Source: Cryobacterium arcticum
Lineage (GTDB): Bacteria; Actinomycetota; Actinomycetes; Actinomycetales; Microbacteriaceae
Assembly (NCBI RefSeq): GCF_001679725.1
Contig: NZ_CP016282.1
Span: 1,364,001 to 1,428,000, forward strand
Length of the DNA stretch: 64,000 bases
Reading direction: 5' to 3'
This document shows, piece after piece, positions 36,455 to 46,336 of the stretch. The position numbers were made by a program, and so were the translations under genes. The notes beneath the pieces are model-generated. The model did not search any database and was not told the DNA's origin. It saw only the letters and a list, made by a program, of their open reading frames with translations. Positions within the stretch are counted from its first letter, which is position 1. Every line of letters begins with the position of its first letter.

Positions 36455-36754
36455 CTAGCCCGGGACCTTCTCGGCGAGAATGTCGATCTTCTCGATCTGC
36501 GGTTCGGAGAACAGGACTCCGGTGTTCGGCCCGAGTGCTTGGCCGACACCCCCGGCGAGGTGGGCATCGCGCGCTTCGTCATCGGGGAAGACGTCGTACA
36601 CGCCGAAGGTCGACGGGCCGAACTGGATGGCGAACCAGGCGACGGTGCCCGGTTCATCCATCACGATCGCACGTGCATTCTTGAGGAAGTCGGACAGTTC
36701 TAACTCCTTGCCCGGCAGGGCCTCGAGACGCACCAAGAGGGCTTTGGTCAACAT
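36455..36754 (-). CDS. ABM-domain monooxygenase-like protein
   Basis: 99 aa, a dimeric ferredoxin-like ABM fold as in quinol monooxygenase YgiN: LLVRLEALPGKELELSDFL, then GTVAWFAIQFGPSTFGVYDVF and AHLAGGVGQAL. Good ribosome site (GAAGGAG). Upstream gene of a likely pair with the aldo/keto reductase, which would suit a quinone or aromatic detoxification step (inference). Confidence 0.85.
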   Translation of the reverse strand: MLTKALLVRLEALPGKELELSDFLKNARAIVMDEPGTVAWFAIQFGPSTFGVYDVFPDDEARDAHLAGGVGQALGPNTGVLFSEPQIEKIDILAEKVPG

Positions 36755-36882
36755 GGACGGACTCCTTCACTGCGATCAATGCGGCCGCGGAAGCACCAGC
36801 CACCACCTGAACTTAATCCCGTTAGTGAGCCGTGAACAGGGAGGTGCTGAGCGCCTCCGCACGACACCACGGCCTCCCGGCG

Positions 36883-37080
36883 TCAGTCGGCGACGGGCTT
36901 GATCAGCTCGGGCGAGTTGTTGGGCACATCGCCGACCGCACGCGACACGACATGGTCGTCGAGCGTCTCGGCCAGGACCGGCGCCGCGTCGAGGACGTCG
37001 CGCACGTTGTCGATGATCTCCTTGTAGCGCCACCATTCGTACAGCCCGGCCATGAACAGCGGCGATCCGTCGGTCGGGGT
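36883..37080 (-). pseudogene. SRAP (YedK/HMCES-type) gene remnant
   Basis: The minus strand reads DGSPLFMAGLYEWWR and, after a gap where ~70 residues are missing, VVSRAVGDVPNNSPELIKPV and a stop. These are the middle and C-terminal parts of SOS-response-associated peptidase proteins, which crosslink to abasic sites. The catalytic N-terminal Cys region is absent, so it is non-functional. Confidence 0.65.
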
Positions 37081-37288
37081 CCCCTACTCGGGCCTTGCCC
37101 GTTGAGGGATCGTTATCCACGCCAAATTCAGGCTGATGCAGAACCCCGCTTCGTTGGCCCCGATGTGTGTCAGATGGGGTGACCGCAACGAGTTTCGCTG
37201 AGGCGCGCCCACCTGGGACAGAGGTGTCTCGTATCCCTGGAGATTTGAGACCTCTCACCGTCCGGTCGCCGGCGGTGTTCGATCGTTG

Positions 37289-37460
37289 AGTTCAAACGCA
37301 CTGCCCCTGGACCAACGGCAAAGTCGAACGCCTCAACCGCACCCTTGCGACCGAATGGGTCTACCGCCAGATCTTCACAAGCAACCAGCAACGCACCAAC
37401 GCCCTTGCCCCTTGGCTGATCTACCACAACACTGAACGCATCCACACCGGCATTGTGTAA
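37289..37460 (+). pseudogene. IS481-type transposase C-terminal fragment
   Basis: The plus strand reads WTNGKVERLNRTLATEWVY and then APWLIYHNTERIHTG before a stop. This matches the end of IS481 transposases, including the last DDE glutamate (KVE). A frameshift lies just before it (EFKRT in another frame). No terminal repeats or upstream catalytic part remain. Confidence 0.75.
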
Positions 37461-37570
37461 CGCCCATCCGCCGAGTGTCACCCAGGTAGTCGCTCAGTAC
37501 AGCTAGCCGTCCAAACTCACCTGGCCCAATCCGGGCAGGGGAATCGGCTGCTCGCGAGAAAGGGAACAAT

Positions 37571-38518
37571 ATGACGGCCACGTCCGGTCAGAGCGTCCTG
37601 ATCAATGGGTTCGGGGTGCTCTTCGTGATATTGAATGCGTTCGGGTTGGGCCTCAGGCTTCCGGTCGGCAAGTTGCTGGCACAGGCCCTTGCCCATTGGA
37701 AGATTGCCGTCTGGGCGTTGGCGATCAATTTCGTCATCATCCCGCTCCTGTTCATCGGCTATTTGCTGACGATAGCCTCGTCCATTCCAGGAGAGATCAA
37801 AGTCGGATTCTGTGTTGCAGCCCTGTGTGCAGGTATGCCCTTCGCCCCTCTCCTCGCCCGGTTGGCGAAGGCCGATGTGAGCATAGCCACCACACTGCTG
37901 GTGGTCTTGACTGTCGCGACCGTCATAGCCCTCCCGCTCGGGTTGCCCCTCGCCATCGATGCGGTTGACGCGCAACTCAAGGTCTCGTTCTGGGGTGTTG
38001 CTTGGCCGCTGCTGCTCTTTTTGCTTTACCGCTGGTCCTCGGGTGCGCCTTCAGGGTCTGGTGGCCCGACCTGACGCCGCCACTCGCACCGTGGTCTGTA
38101 CGAGTTGCAAATTCTGTGTCTGCTCTTTAACCTCAACTTCACGCTGCTTGCGTACTGGAATCAGATCGTGCAGACCTGGGGCACAGGGAGCTACATCGCT
38201 GCCCTTGCCGGCCCATTCATCGGCCTTGGGTGTGGCTACCTTCTCGTGTCCAGTCTTCGAGTCAAAGACGTGGGAGTCAGGCATGCGACCGAGATAACGA
38301 CGGCGGTACGCAACATCGCTCCGATGCTTCTCATGATGATATTTCCCTTTGCAGCCGACCCGCTGGTCACGGTGTCGATCACGATCCTCAATACCTTCGG
38401 CATCGTAGTCGTCCTCCTATTCGCCCTGATATGGAGGCGCGCCGCTTCACCGGGGGACACTCACTCAACAACCAACGAGCCCGCCAGCGAAGGCCAGCCC
38501 CCGGCCACTTCGACGTGA
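37571..38518 (+). pseudogene. BASS-family (bile acid:sodium symporter) transporter with two frameshifts
   Basis: ATG 37571 with an AGGGAA site reads several membrane helices (GFGVLFVILNAFGLGLRLPV, then CAGMPFAPLLARLAKADVS, typical of BASS). Near 38025 the frame shifts: the other frame gives LVLGCAFRVWWPDL, then ANSVSAL. Near 38120 it shifts back to LLFNLNFTLLAYWNQ and continues to 38518 with the last helices. The two indels compensate each other. Either a decaying gene or two sequencing errors. Confidence 0.72.
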
Positions 38519-38725
38519 CGAGTGATATCCCGGGCGGGGCGACTGGACCGACTACGAACTCGGTGAACTAGGGCCGGGATGCGATCTGGACGCGGCCGGG
38601 GCGGGCCGCAATCGTTCGCGCGTGGAAGGTAATTGCAGGGGCCGTTCCTGATCGACGCACTGAATCGCCCCGGTGCACAGCGCCGTCCGTGAGGCGAACC
38701 AGGCCGCGGACCGAGCGCCTTATCC
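38519..38725. other. Short intergenic stretch
   Basis: No gene or clear terminator seen between the converging transporter remnant and the monooxygenase gene. Confidence 0.4.
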
Positions 38726-40441
38726 TCACGCTCCGATGAGATCGCGGGTTTCCTCCACGGTAGCAACCGCGGGCAACGCCGTGCTCAGCCCCTCGTGGGT
38801 CCCGCCCCGGCCTGTTGCGACCAGCAGCACTGACAGAAAGTTTGTATCTTCCTCGCCGCGCCAGGCCACGTGCTGGTCGGGGCGCACGAGTACCAGAGGA
38901 GCACCGTAGAGGGCACGCACCCGATCATCGGCCACCGTAACGGTTGCAAGCGGCACCCCGCACGCCGACGCAGCCTCCAGCGCTCGTTCGGCAGCCGCTT
39001 CCATGCCGGGGGCCGCGATCAGTGTGAATTCCGGCCCGAAAGCAGCGTAGAGCGATTGGCCGTCGGCGAGGCGAACATGCGGGGCGCGGTGTCCCGGCTT
39101 CGCGATCGGGAGGTAGCGCAGCGACGACCAGGGAGCGACGGTCGCGTCATCAGCCATGATCACGTCGCTCTTGTAGCGCTGGTCTAACACGATCCCTCGT
39201 GCGATGTACTGCGGTCGGGTGGCCCGCCAGAGTCGTTCGCCCCATCCCCGGCGACGGCCTTCGGCCAGAACCCCCGAAGCGAGGTAATCGGTTTCGCGCA
39301 TCTCAGACATGATCGCCTTGCCCTCCTCGACGAAGCGCATCACATTGCCTGATGCTTCGGAAGCGTTTTGAACGGCGATCGGCCGTCGCTCCTGTTCGTA
39401 GCTGTCCAGCAGAGCATCCCCCGCCCAGCCCTTTAACACGGCGGCAAGCTTCCACCCGAGGTCGACGGCATCGCCGTAGCCGGAGTTGAGATTGTGGCCG
39501 CCGAACGGGGCGTAGAGGTGAGCTGCATCGCCGGCCAGGAAGAACCGGCCCGCGCGGTAGGCATCGGCGATGCGTTCGTGCACTTTGTAGACACCGGCAT
39601 AGACGTACTCGATCTCGCGACCGGAGTCGCGCCCGATGATGCGTTTGCCGAGCTTCTGCAGATCGATGTCGGCGATGTCGACGTCGGTGGGATAGCCGGG
39701 AACGTGCGCACAGAACAGATCGGCGCCGATCGGAACAACGAGCGCACCTCCCTCAGGGTGCGTGAGGTTCGAGAAGGCAGCTGGAGTCGGCCGGTAATCT
39801 TCCATCACCTCCGGCGCCCGGAAATGCAGCAGAAGCGTCGCGCTGATCCCGCCACGTCCCGAGCGTGTGATGCCGGCCGTGGTACGCACGATGCTGTGTG
39901 GCCCGTCGGCACCGACCGCGTACGCCGCGACGATCTGACGCTCGGAGCCGGTCTCCATGTGACGCAGCAGGGCGCTGACCTCGTCGCCCTGCTCGATCTC
40001 GACGACCTCCCAGCCCTCCAGGAACTCCGCGCCCGCCTCGAGCATCGCTCCGCGCATCACACGGAGGGTGTCGGGTTGCATCACGACCTGAGCCCTTTCG
40101 CTGAGGTCATCCGACTCTTCCTCGCTGTGGAAGTCGAAACCCTCTCGGTAGTGGCCGAGGTCGCGCCCGGTCAACGAGGTGGCGAATGTCACCCCCTGCT
40201 GCCACCCCTGGGGTGTGACCGCGGCGGCACGGACGTCGTCAGCGATGCCCCAACGGGCCATGTGCTCGAGCGTGCGCGGGTTGAGCAGCATTGCCTTCAC
40301 CGGGTAGGCCGGAATATTCTCGTCTTTCTCGACGACGATCACGGCTACCCCTCGGTGGAGGAGCTCGAGCGCGAGAGCGCACCCGACCGGGCCTCCGCCG
40401 ACTACGAGTACCTGGGTGCGGGTGGTGTCCATATCTGGCAT
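38726..40441 (-). CDS. FAD-dependent aromatic-type monooxygenase (PheA/TfdB family)
   Basis: 571 aa class A flavoprotein. The ADP-binding motif VVGGGPVGCALALELLHRG is at the N-terminus, the DG motif AVGADGPHSIVR follows near 175-185, and the GD motif FFLAGDAAHLYAPFGGHNLN is near 290. A C-terminal thioredoxin-like domain (~430-570) is typical of phenol hydroxylase relatives. It hydroxylates an aromatic or polyketide-like ring using NAD(P)H and O2; the substrate is unknown. ATG with GGAG upstream. Neighbours on both sides are broken genes. Confidence 0.9.
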   Translation of the reverse strand: MPDMDTTRTQVLVVGGGPVGCALALELLHRGVAVIVVEKDENIPAYPVKAMLLNPRTLEHMARWGIADDVRAAAVTPQGWQQGVTFATSLTGRDLGHYREGFDFHSEEESDDLSERAQVVMQPDTLRVMRGAMLEAGAEFLEGWEVVEIEQGDEVSALLRHMETGSERQIVAAYAVGADGPHSIVRTTAGITRSGRGGISATLLLHFRAPEVMEDYRPTPAAFSNLTHPEGGALVVPIGADLFCAHVPGYPTDVDIADIDLQKLGKRIIGRDSGREIEYVYAGVYKVHERIADAYRAGRFFLAGDAAHLYAPFGGHNLNSGYGDAVDLGWKLAAVLKGWAGDALLDSYEQERRPIAVQNASEASGNVMRFVEEGKAIMSEMRETDYLASGVLAEGRRRGWGERLWRATRPQYIARGIVLDQRYKSDVIMADDATVAPWSSLRYLPIAKPGHRAPHVRLADGQSLYAAFGPEFTLIAAPGMEAAAERALEAASACGVPLATVTVADDRVRALYGAPLVLVRPDQHVAWRGEEDTNFLSVLLVATGRGGTHEGLSTALPAVATVEETRDLIGA

Positions 40442-40676
40442 GGCGTTCTCCTTGCTCGGGCGGGACTGCCGGGAGAAGCGATTCGCCTGTCCGAGCGGTG
40501 GGATGTCCGTAACGCTAAACGGCGAATGTTTCAGTCGTCCGCCCGCACCGCTACCGTCGAGTAACCAACACCTCTAGCTGTCACATCGCCGCCGAGAGGG
40601 GTTGGCAACTTTATCGAAACCCGCGCGCTACCATCGGGAGTCAGCGCCTTCAGCTGCGGTGCGAACCCGGGATGGC

Positions 40677-41309
40677 TCAGCGTGCGAGCCGGTATCCGCG
40701 CTTGATCACCGTCTCGAGGAGACCGGGTGTGGCGAGGTTCTGCCGGAGTCGGCTCAACGCGACCTCCAGCGCATGGTCGTCGAGCAGGGCCGGAGTCGAT
40801 GCCGCCAACATGATTCGCGGTACTACATCCCCGCCGGCCGCTATTAAGGTCCGAAGCAACGCGAGCGAAGTGGGCGGCAACACCGTGCGTGTGCCGTTGA
40901 GGAGGACAACAGCGCCGCGGAGTTCCCTGAGGCCGTACCTGGTCTCGAGCTGGGTGACTCGGTGCTGTTCGAGGTGATCACAGACGAGTTTGATCCCCCC
41001 CAAGCGGAAGCGTTGGGGCTGGATGACGGGTATTCCAAGCGCGATCAGCGGTTCGGCGGTGACTGGTCCGACTGCCGCAGCCAAAACGGCTTACCGGAAG
41101 CCCTCAGCCGCCTCGTTGAGACGCCCTAGCGCTTCAGCCGTACTGAAGAGGGCGTGTACCGCCGGCGCGCTCGTGAAGGTGACGGCATCGAGTTGCTGCC
41201 CTGCGATCGCCTCGATGAGGCGCTCGACCCGCGCATCCGTCGTGTCCGCGCTCAGCCAGCGGTGCTCGATGGATACGCCGAAGCCGCGCGCCGGCCGACC
41301 CTCGAGCAC
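40677..41309 (-). pseudogene. HemD-like/winged-helix regulator, truncated and interrupted
   Basis: The minus strand reads a HemD (uroporphyrinogen-III synthase) stretch IEHRWLSADT, then LDAVTFTSAPAVHALFSTAE, with an in-frame TAA near 41090. It continues in the same frame with AAAVGPVTAEPLIALGIPV and a C-terminal winged helix ending TVIKRGYRLAR. This HemD-wHTH fusion is known in Actinobacteria, often near nitrite reductase genes. The N-terminal third is missing. CAA or GAA to TAA would explain the stop. Confidence 0.72.
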
Positions 41310-41442
41310 TGACCTCTCACTGGCCCCTGCGTCGCGTGAGCAGAACGTTACCGAGCGGCAATGGCCGCGAAATCACCGGTGGTGGTTGCCAATGGTCGAC
41401 TGTCACCAACACCACAACCGACCCACGCTTGAAAGGATCCCG

Positions 41443-42699
41443 ATGCCGAACCTCTTCACCCCGTACACGCTGAAGGGCGTCACGTTGCGAAACCGCATCG
41501 CGATGTCTCCGATGACCATGTACCGGTCCACCGATGGAAAGCTCGACGACTTCCACTTGATGTACCTGGGCGCCCGTGCGGCGGGCGGGTTCGGGCTCGT
41601 GTTCCCCGAGCAGATCGCGATCACGCCCGACGGCCGCACGACCACGCACTGTGCCGGCCTGTACAACGACGACCAGATCGAGGGCCACAAGCGCACCGTC
41701 GACATGATCAAGTCGATGGGTGGCGTCGCCGCGATCCAGCTCGGCCACACCGGACGGAAGGGTAGCCTCGTCACGCCCTGGGAAGGCGGCCACATGCTCC
41801 CTCCCGAGCACGCGGCCGGCTGGGAGACCCGAGCCCCGTCCGCCATCGCGTACGGCGGAGACATGCCCTACGTTCCGCGCGCGCTCACCGTCGATGAGAT
41901 CGCCCAGCTGATGCAGGACTACGCCGACACTGCGAGTCGCGCCGTCGAGGCAGGTTACGAGTGGATCGAGATGCACTTCGCCCACGGCTACCTCGGAAGC
42001 GAGTTCTTCTCCCCGCTGGCCAACCAACGCACCGACCAGTACGGCGGCAGCCTCGAGAACCGCACCCGGTTCCACCTCGAAGCGCTCGACGCTGTGCGCG
42101 CCGTGGTGCCCGACCACATTCCCCTCACCATGCGCCTGGGTATCGATGACCTCCACCCCGGCGGAGTGACCGTCGACGAGTCGATCACCGCGATCGGCTG
42201 GATGAAGGAGCACGGTCTCGACCTGGCCGACCTCAGCATCGGATTCAACACCGACAACATGAGCGGCGACGTCCCAATCGGTGTGCTCGGCGGAATGGTC
42301 AAGAACGCGACCCGCGTCAAAGAGGAAGTCGGCATTCCCGTGGCAACCAGCTGGAACCTCGGCCAGCCTGAGATCGCGAACCGCGTCATCGAGGAGAACC
42401 TCCTCGACCTCGTGTTCCTCGGCCGCCCGGCCCTAGCGAACGCTCACTGGCCGGTCTATGCCGCTCGTGTGCTGGGCTACGCCGATCCGTTCGGCCTGGT
42501 ACCCGAAGACTGGGCCTGGTGGCTCCGCAACCTCCGTGGTGCAGACGAGGCAATCGGCTGGCCAGCGGCGACCAACGGCGCCTCCCTCACCGAGGTCGCG
42601 GGAGTTGCCGCGGCGGCGCCGCTGATCGAAGAACCATCGCCCCAGTCACTGAGCGTCGACTTCGAGGAAGAACGCGCCGACGAGCTCGAGGCCGCGTGA
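41443..42699 (+). CDS. Old yellow enzyme family NADH:flavin oxidoreductase
   Basis: 418 aa, ATG with GAAAGGA eight bases upstream. FMN-barrel motifs: LFTPYTLKGVTLRNRIAMSP, GLVFPEQIAITPDGR, AIQLGHTGRKG, WIEMHFAHGYLGSEFFSP, DQYGGSLENRTRF and LVFLGRPALANAHWP. A ~40-residue acidic tail follows the barrel. It reduces activated C=C bonds or a dienoyl-type substrate. The upstream HemD-like remnant is on the opposite strand. Confidence 0.92.
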   Translation: MPNLFTPYTLKGVTLRNRIAMSPMTMYRSTDGKLDDFHLMYLGARAAGGFGLVFPEQIAITPDGRTTTHCAGLYNDDQIEGHKRTVDMIKSMGGVAAIQLGHTGRKGSLVTPWEGGHMLPPEHAAGWETRAPSAIAYGGDMPYVPRALTVDEIAQLMQDYADTASRAVEAGYEWIEMHFAHGYLGSEFFSPLANQRTDQYGGSLENRTRFHLEALDAVRAVVPDHIPLTMRLGIDDLHPGGVTVDESITAIGWMKEHGLDLADLSIGFNTDNMSGDVPIGVLGGMVKNATRVKEEVGIPVATSWNLGQPEIANRVIEENLLDLVFLGRPALANAHWPVYAARVLGYADPFGLVPEDWAWWLRNLRGADEAIGWPAATNGASLTEVAGVAAAAPLIEEPSPQSLSVDFEEERADELEAA

Positions 42700-42724
42700 T
42701 CCATACCTCTACAGACTGAAAGAC

Positions 42725-42758
42725 GGAGGCCTGAACAATGAGCGCAGTTCAGGCCTCC
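42725..42758 (+). terminator. Rho-independent terminator after the OYE gene
   Basis: The 12-bp stem GGAGGCCTGAAC/GTTCAGGCCTCC has outer pairing AAAGAC/GTCTTT interrupted by CT. The sequence then turns T-rich. Confidence 0.85.
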
Positions 42759-43032
42759 TCTGTCTTTGCTGCGGAGGTCCTACTGGACAGCATTTGTGCA
42801 TGAGTGAGCGGTCCACAGGTTGTTGCTCTCAGTTCTCCAGAATCACGTGTGCGATTCCACATTCGCCGACCGAATCTGCGCTCGATGGCAACCTCGCGAA
42901 TTCGTACACTTAGCTCCTGCGGCCTGCCGAAGAAACTTTCGCCTTTGCGTCGCTGGCCCTAGTAATTGGGTGCTGTATGACGATCCGGCTGAGGCGACGG
43001 ATGCTGTTCTCGGCTGGGCAGAGCAGCTGACA

Positions 43033-43848
43033 TCAATCGGTGCTGTCGAGAATAAGTCGAATCGCTTCACGCGGTGCGTCCCATTGCGGGAAGTGACCGC
43101 ACCGCTCGAACCAGTGCAGCACGGCGTCGGGAAACAGTTCCATGGCGCGAGCGGCCTGTCGAGGCACGGTCACCAAGTCGCGTCGCCCCCAACCGATTGT
43201 GACCCGGCCGGGCACCGTGCCAGCCGGAGCGCCTTGTTGCTTAGGTCCTTTGGTGAGGGCGTTCAATGCGGCGCCAGTCGCCGGGGAATCAGCCAGTCCG
43301 CGCACGTCCGGCAGCACGGTCTGCTGCGAGAGTGCCCAAGGCCGCGCCGACAGCTGCGCCAGCAGCAGAGTCCTTCCGACTGAGCTGCCGAGCAGGGCTG
43401 GCAGGCTGCCTCGCAGTGCGCGGACCAGAGCGATCGAGGGCCGTAGCGTCGCGCCGAAGACGACAAGCTCGCGTCGGTTCCAGAACCCGCCCGGGTCCAA
43501 CGCCACAGTGTCGCCGCCGACTCCCCGCCGCGCAAGCTCCAGCACAATTCGGCCGCCCATTGACTGGCCGACGGTCGAGACCCCTTCCAGCCCCTGCTCG
43601 CGGATAAATTCCGCGACGGAGTCGGTCAGTGTGGCGATCGAGACCTCACCGGTCAACGGCGCGGTCTCACCGAACCCTGGCAGGTCGACAGCGATGACCT
43701 CACGGTGCTCGGCTAGTTCGTCGAGGATCGGGGCCCAAGATCGCCACCCGGCACCCAGACCGTGTACCAGCAGCAGCGGGCTACCACTTCCGCGTCGTAT
43801 ATGATTTAGCGTCACACCTGCAACGCTATCCCATGCGGAATCCGGCAC
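43033..43848 (-). CDS. Alpha/beta hydrolase
   Basis: 271 aa. Oxyanion-hole LLLVHGLGAGWRSW, nucleophile elbow STVGQSMGGRIV (Ser), Asp in WGRRDLVTVP and catalytic His in CGHFPQWDAP complete the triad. GTG start; no ATG is near the conserved beginning. Esterase, lipase or C-C hydrolase activity is possible. The sequence does not say which. Confidence 0.88.
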   Translation of the reverse strand: MPDSAWDSVAGVTLNHIRRGSGSPLLLVHGLGAGWRSWAPILDELAEHREVIAVDLPGFGETAPLTGEVSIATLTDSVAEFIREQGLEGVSTVGQSMGGRIVLELARRGVGGDTVALDPGGFWNRRELVVFGATLRPSIALVRALRGSLPALLGSSVGRTLLLAQLSARPWALSQQTVLPDVRGLADSPATGAALNALTKGPKQQGAPAGTVPGRVTIGWGRRDLVTVPRQAARAMELFPDAVLHWFERCGHFPQWDAPREAIRLILDSTD

Positions 43849-44214
43849 CCTGTGAGGATCTCGCAGCCCTGCCGGCCGTGGGAAGAGCGTATGGGGCCTA
43901 CCCCGATAGACGGTCGACGATTCGACTCGTTTACGTAAAGCGCGTCAGTTTCCAAAGCGCCAGACTTCCATGAGGTTGTGTCCCGCGTTTCTTTGGTCCG
44001 CAGCTACTGGTGGAGCACTTACTCATCTGCCGGGTGGTCCTTCCGGTTCGAGTACTCGGTCTCAGGCGGCATGAACTAATTCCAGCACCCTTTCCGGGCT
44101 TCGCAGTGGGGTAAACGGGATAGCGTTGAGGCGCTCGGCAACTAATGGTGCTGGGGCGGGGTCGGATTCGACCACCTGAAGTCCCTAGTTCCAGGCCAGC
44201 AAGGAAATGAAGAT
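43849..44214. other. Intergenic region, nothing recognised
   Basis: It contains the divergent promoters of the hydrolase and the membrane-protein gene, without a motif that I can name. AAGGAAATGAAG near 44199 is the ribosome site of the next gene. Confidence 0.4.
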
Positions 44215-44985
44215 ATGCAAGGCTCGCCGTCGTTTCTTCAATTCGTCCGGTCCGCTTGGGTTCTCTGGGCGATGGGTCTGGTTTTCGCGTTTGGGATATT
44301 CCTGTCCACGCTCTCATTGACTAAAGGGGCGCACGGCCTTGAGGTCGGTCTCATACTTGCTGCCGGGATCCTTGGGGGTGGCGTCATTCGGGCACTGGTC
44401 AGGGCGCGCTGGGTAACGATAGTTCTTGTCCTCGTTGTCGCTCTGGAAGGTCTCCTCCTTTCTTTTCTCTCAGATCCCTGGTCCTACCTTTGGCCAGTCC
44501 TGGTTCCCGCAAGCGCAATTGGCGTGATGGTCGGCAATGTAGTCCGCCTCGGAGTTCGTGATAGCAAACGGACAGTTGTCCCCAAGGCGTGGGATGTTAA
44601 CGGTGTTGAGCAGCCGTCGTCTGATGCCGCGAAGCGGGTGGCGCTCACAGCGCTTTCGACCTGGGATAGCGCGGGAGCGGGGCGCTTCCTTGTCGAGCGC
44701 AACGAAGCCTTGTTTGAGGCCATGGGGAGTGGGGCAACGGGTTTCATCGTGCATTGTGCAGCCAATTCCCGGGAGGCAGGGGAGTGGCGGATACTAGGTT
44801 CGGTTGATACCGAGGGAGAGACTGAGGTACGAATACCTTCGGGACCTGCGCACGCTCCCAGCGGCGTTGTGGTCGATCTCGAAACTGCAGCTCGGGCTTT
44901 GCGTGGCTTCTTTCATCATCGTGGCCCTGACCCCGAGCTCGCGTGGACTGCAGGGGATGCCGTGTTTGATCTGAAGTTCGGCTAG
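44215..44985 (+). CDS. Membrane protein of unknown function
   Basis: 256 aa with three to four membrane helices in residues ~12-115 (ALWAMGLVFAFGIFLS-like, LILAAGILGGGVIRAL, IVLVLVVALEGLLLSFL, LWPVLVPASAIGVMVG). A soluble C-terminal half of ~140 residues follows with no family that I recognise. AT-richer third positions than the core genes suggest acquisition. Confidence 0.7.
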   Translation: MQGSPSFLQFVRSAWVLWAMGLVFAFGIFLSTLSLTKGAHGLEVGLILAAGILGGGVIRALVRARWVTIVLVLVVALEGLLLSFLSDPWSYLWPVLVPASAIGVMVGNVVRLGVRDSKRTVVPKAWDVNGVEQPSSDAAKRVALTALSTWDSAGAGRFLVERNEALFEAMGSGATGFIVHCAANSREAGEWRILGSVDTEGETEVRIPSGPAHAPSGVVVDLETAARALRGFFHHRGPDPELAWTAGDAVFDLKFG

Positions 44986-45232
44986 CCGGTCCGCCCTTCG
45001 ATCTTCGCGTGCCGGGCCGTGGACGCCTCGAGCGTTCGTGTCCTTCACCTGGCATTTTCGAATTCAACGGTCCACTCTCCCTCATTCGTCCGATCTGAAA
45101 CATCAATCCGGATGGAACGAGAATTTGGAGTGCCCTGGGACCAGGTCGCGAGGGAAGGCAAGGGGTTCCCCCGCCACGCGCGTATCGAAAGAGTACCGGC
45201 CTGGTTCTCGGCTCTATGTGTAGGCTTCGGAG

Positions 45233-46231
45233 ATGAAGCCGATCCGCGTGGGTCTCGTGGCTGACCCGGCCTCGCCAACCAAGATGGCGCGCGCCATGAG
45301 TGACCTCGGCCCGCTGGATGGCGATGATCGCGATGGCTGGGAAATCGAGGTGGTGAGTGAACCGTTCACCCTCGGGTATGAGGATGTCGAGACCGCACTG
45401 TCCCGGCTGCGGGCACGTGCCCAACAGCGCGAGTGGGACCTTGTCATCGGGGTAACCGAGCTTCCCCTTCGCGACGACAACGGTCGGTACTTGCTGGCCG
45501 CAATCGACCCGCAGCGACGCACCGCCGTGCTGTCGCTACCCGCGCTCGGCGGGCTGCGTGTCAACGCGCGCGCGCGGCACGCTGTGCGCAGCCTCGTCAG
45601 TGGAATGGCAGAACCCACCTCGCCTGATGAGCAGCGTGTGTCCCTCCCCGGTCTCAGCGGTCGGGGGCGGGTGCTGTTCGGCATGGTCCTCGCTAACCGT
45701 CCGTGGCTCCTCGCGACCGGACTCAAATCCGCGCTCGTAGCCGCCCTCGCAACCGGCGCGGTGGCCACCGTCGATTCTACGGTTTGGCTGATTGCCGGCT
45801 CCCTGTCGGGGTGGCGGCTCGGCGTCGCGACCATCGCCTCGATCGCGATCGTCGTGGGCTGGATTGTGATCGACGGAGAACTCTGGGACCACCCCGCCGA
45901 CGACTCCGCTGAAGCGCGGGACAGATCCCGTCTCTACAACACCTCGACACTGTTGACTTTGACGATCGGGGTGCTCATCTGTTATGTGGCGCTCTACGTC
46001 GTGAACCTGGCATGGGCGCTGTTTGTACTCGACCCTGCTGTAATGGGCGATTCACTCGGCACGTCGCTCGATTACGGCGATCTGTTCGTGCTTGTCTGGT
46101 TCGTCGCCTCTGCGGCGACCATCGGCGGTGCACTCGGAACCGGCCTGGAATCAGACGACGCGATCCGCGCGGCCGCGTACTCAAAGCGTGAGGAAGAGCG
46201 CCGCGCCCGGCTCGCGAAAGAGCGGACCTGA
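45233..46231 (+). CDS. Membrane protein with N-terminal soluble domain
   Basis: 332 aa. Residues 1-145 form a soluble alpha/beta domain (IRVGLVADPASPTKMARAMS, then WDLVIGVTELPLRDDNGRYL). Four membrane helices lie in ~155-300, and a charged tail ends KREEERRARLAKERT. I do not know the family. Located upstream of the stress cluster but separated from it by ~105 nt, so a link is only suggested by position. Confidence 0.75.
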   Translation: MKPIRVGLVADPASPTKMARAMSDLGPLDGDDRDGWEIEVVSEPFTLGYEDVETALSRLRARAQQREWDLVIGVTELPLRDDNGRYLLAAIDPQRRTAVLSLPALGGLRVNARARHAVRSLVSGMAEPTSPDEQRVSLPGLSGRGRVLFGMVLANRPWLLATGLKSALVAALATGAVATVDSTVWLIAGSLSGWRLGVATIASIAIVVGWIVIDGELWDHPADDSAEARDRSRLYNTSTLLTLTIGVLICYVALYVVNLAWALFVLDPAVMGDSLGTSLDYGDLFVLVWFVASAATIGGALGTGLESDDAIRAAAYSKREEERRARLAKERT

Positions 46232-46336
46232 GAAGGCGCAACACGCCGTGCGAGTAGTCGACTTGGCCCTCCACCGCGTTGACCGCGACCTCAACGACGA
46301 CGTATCGTTGGCAAAGGACGACGTTTGGTTAGCAAA

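Noticed and set aside
42820..43383. 187-residue plus-strand frame
   Set aside because: Its second half is the antisense of the alpha/beta hydrolase, which has full motifs. The first half shows no family.
45019..45232. Small frame with MEREFGVPWDQVAREGKG
   Set aside because: It looks partly protein-like but has no stop or start arrangement that fits, and no family is known to me. It may be a remnant.
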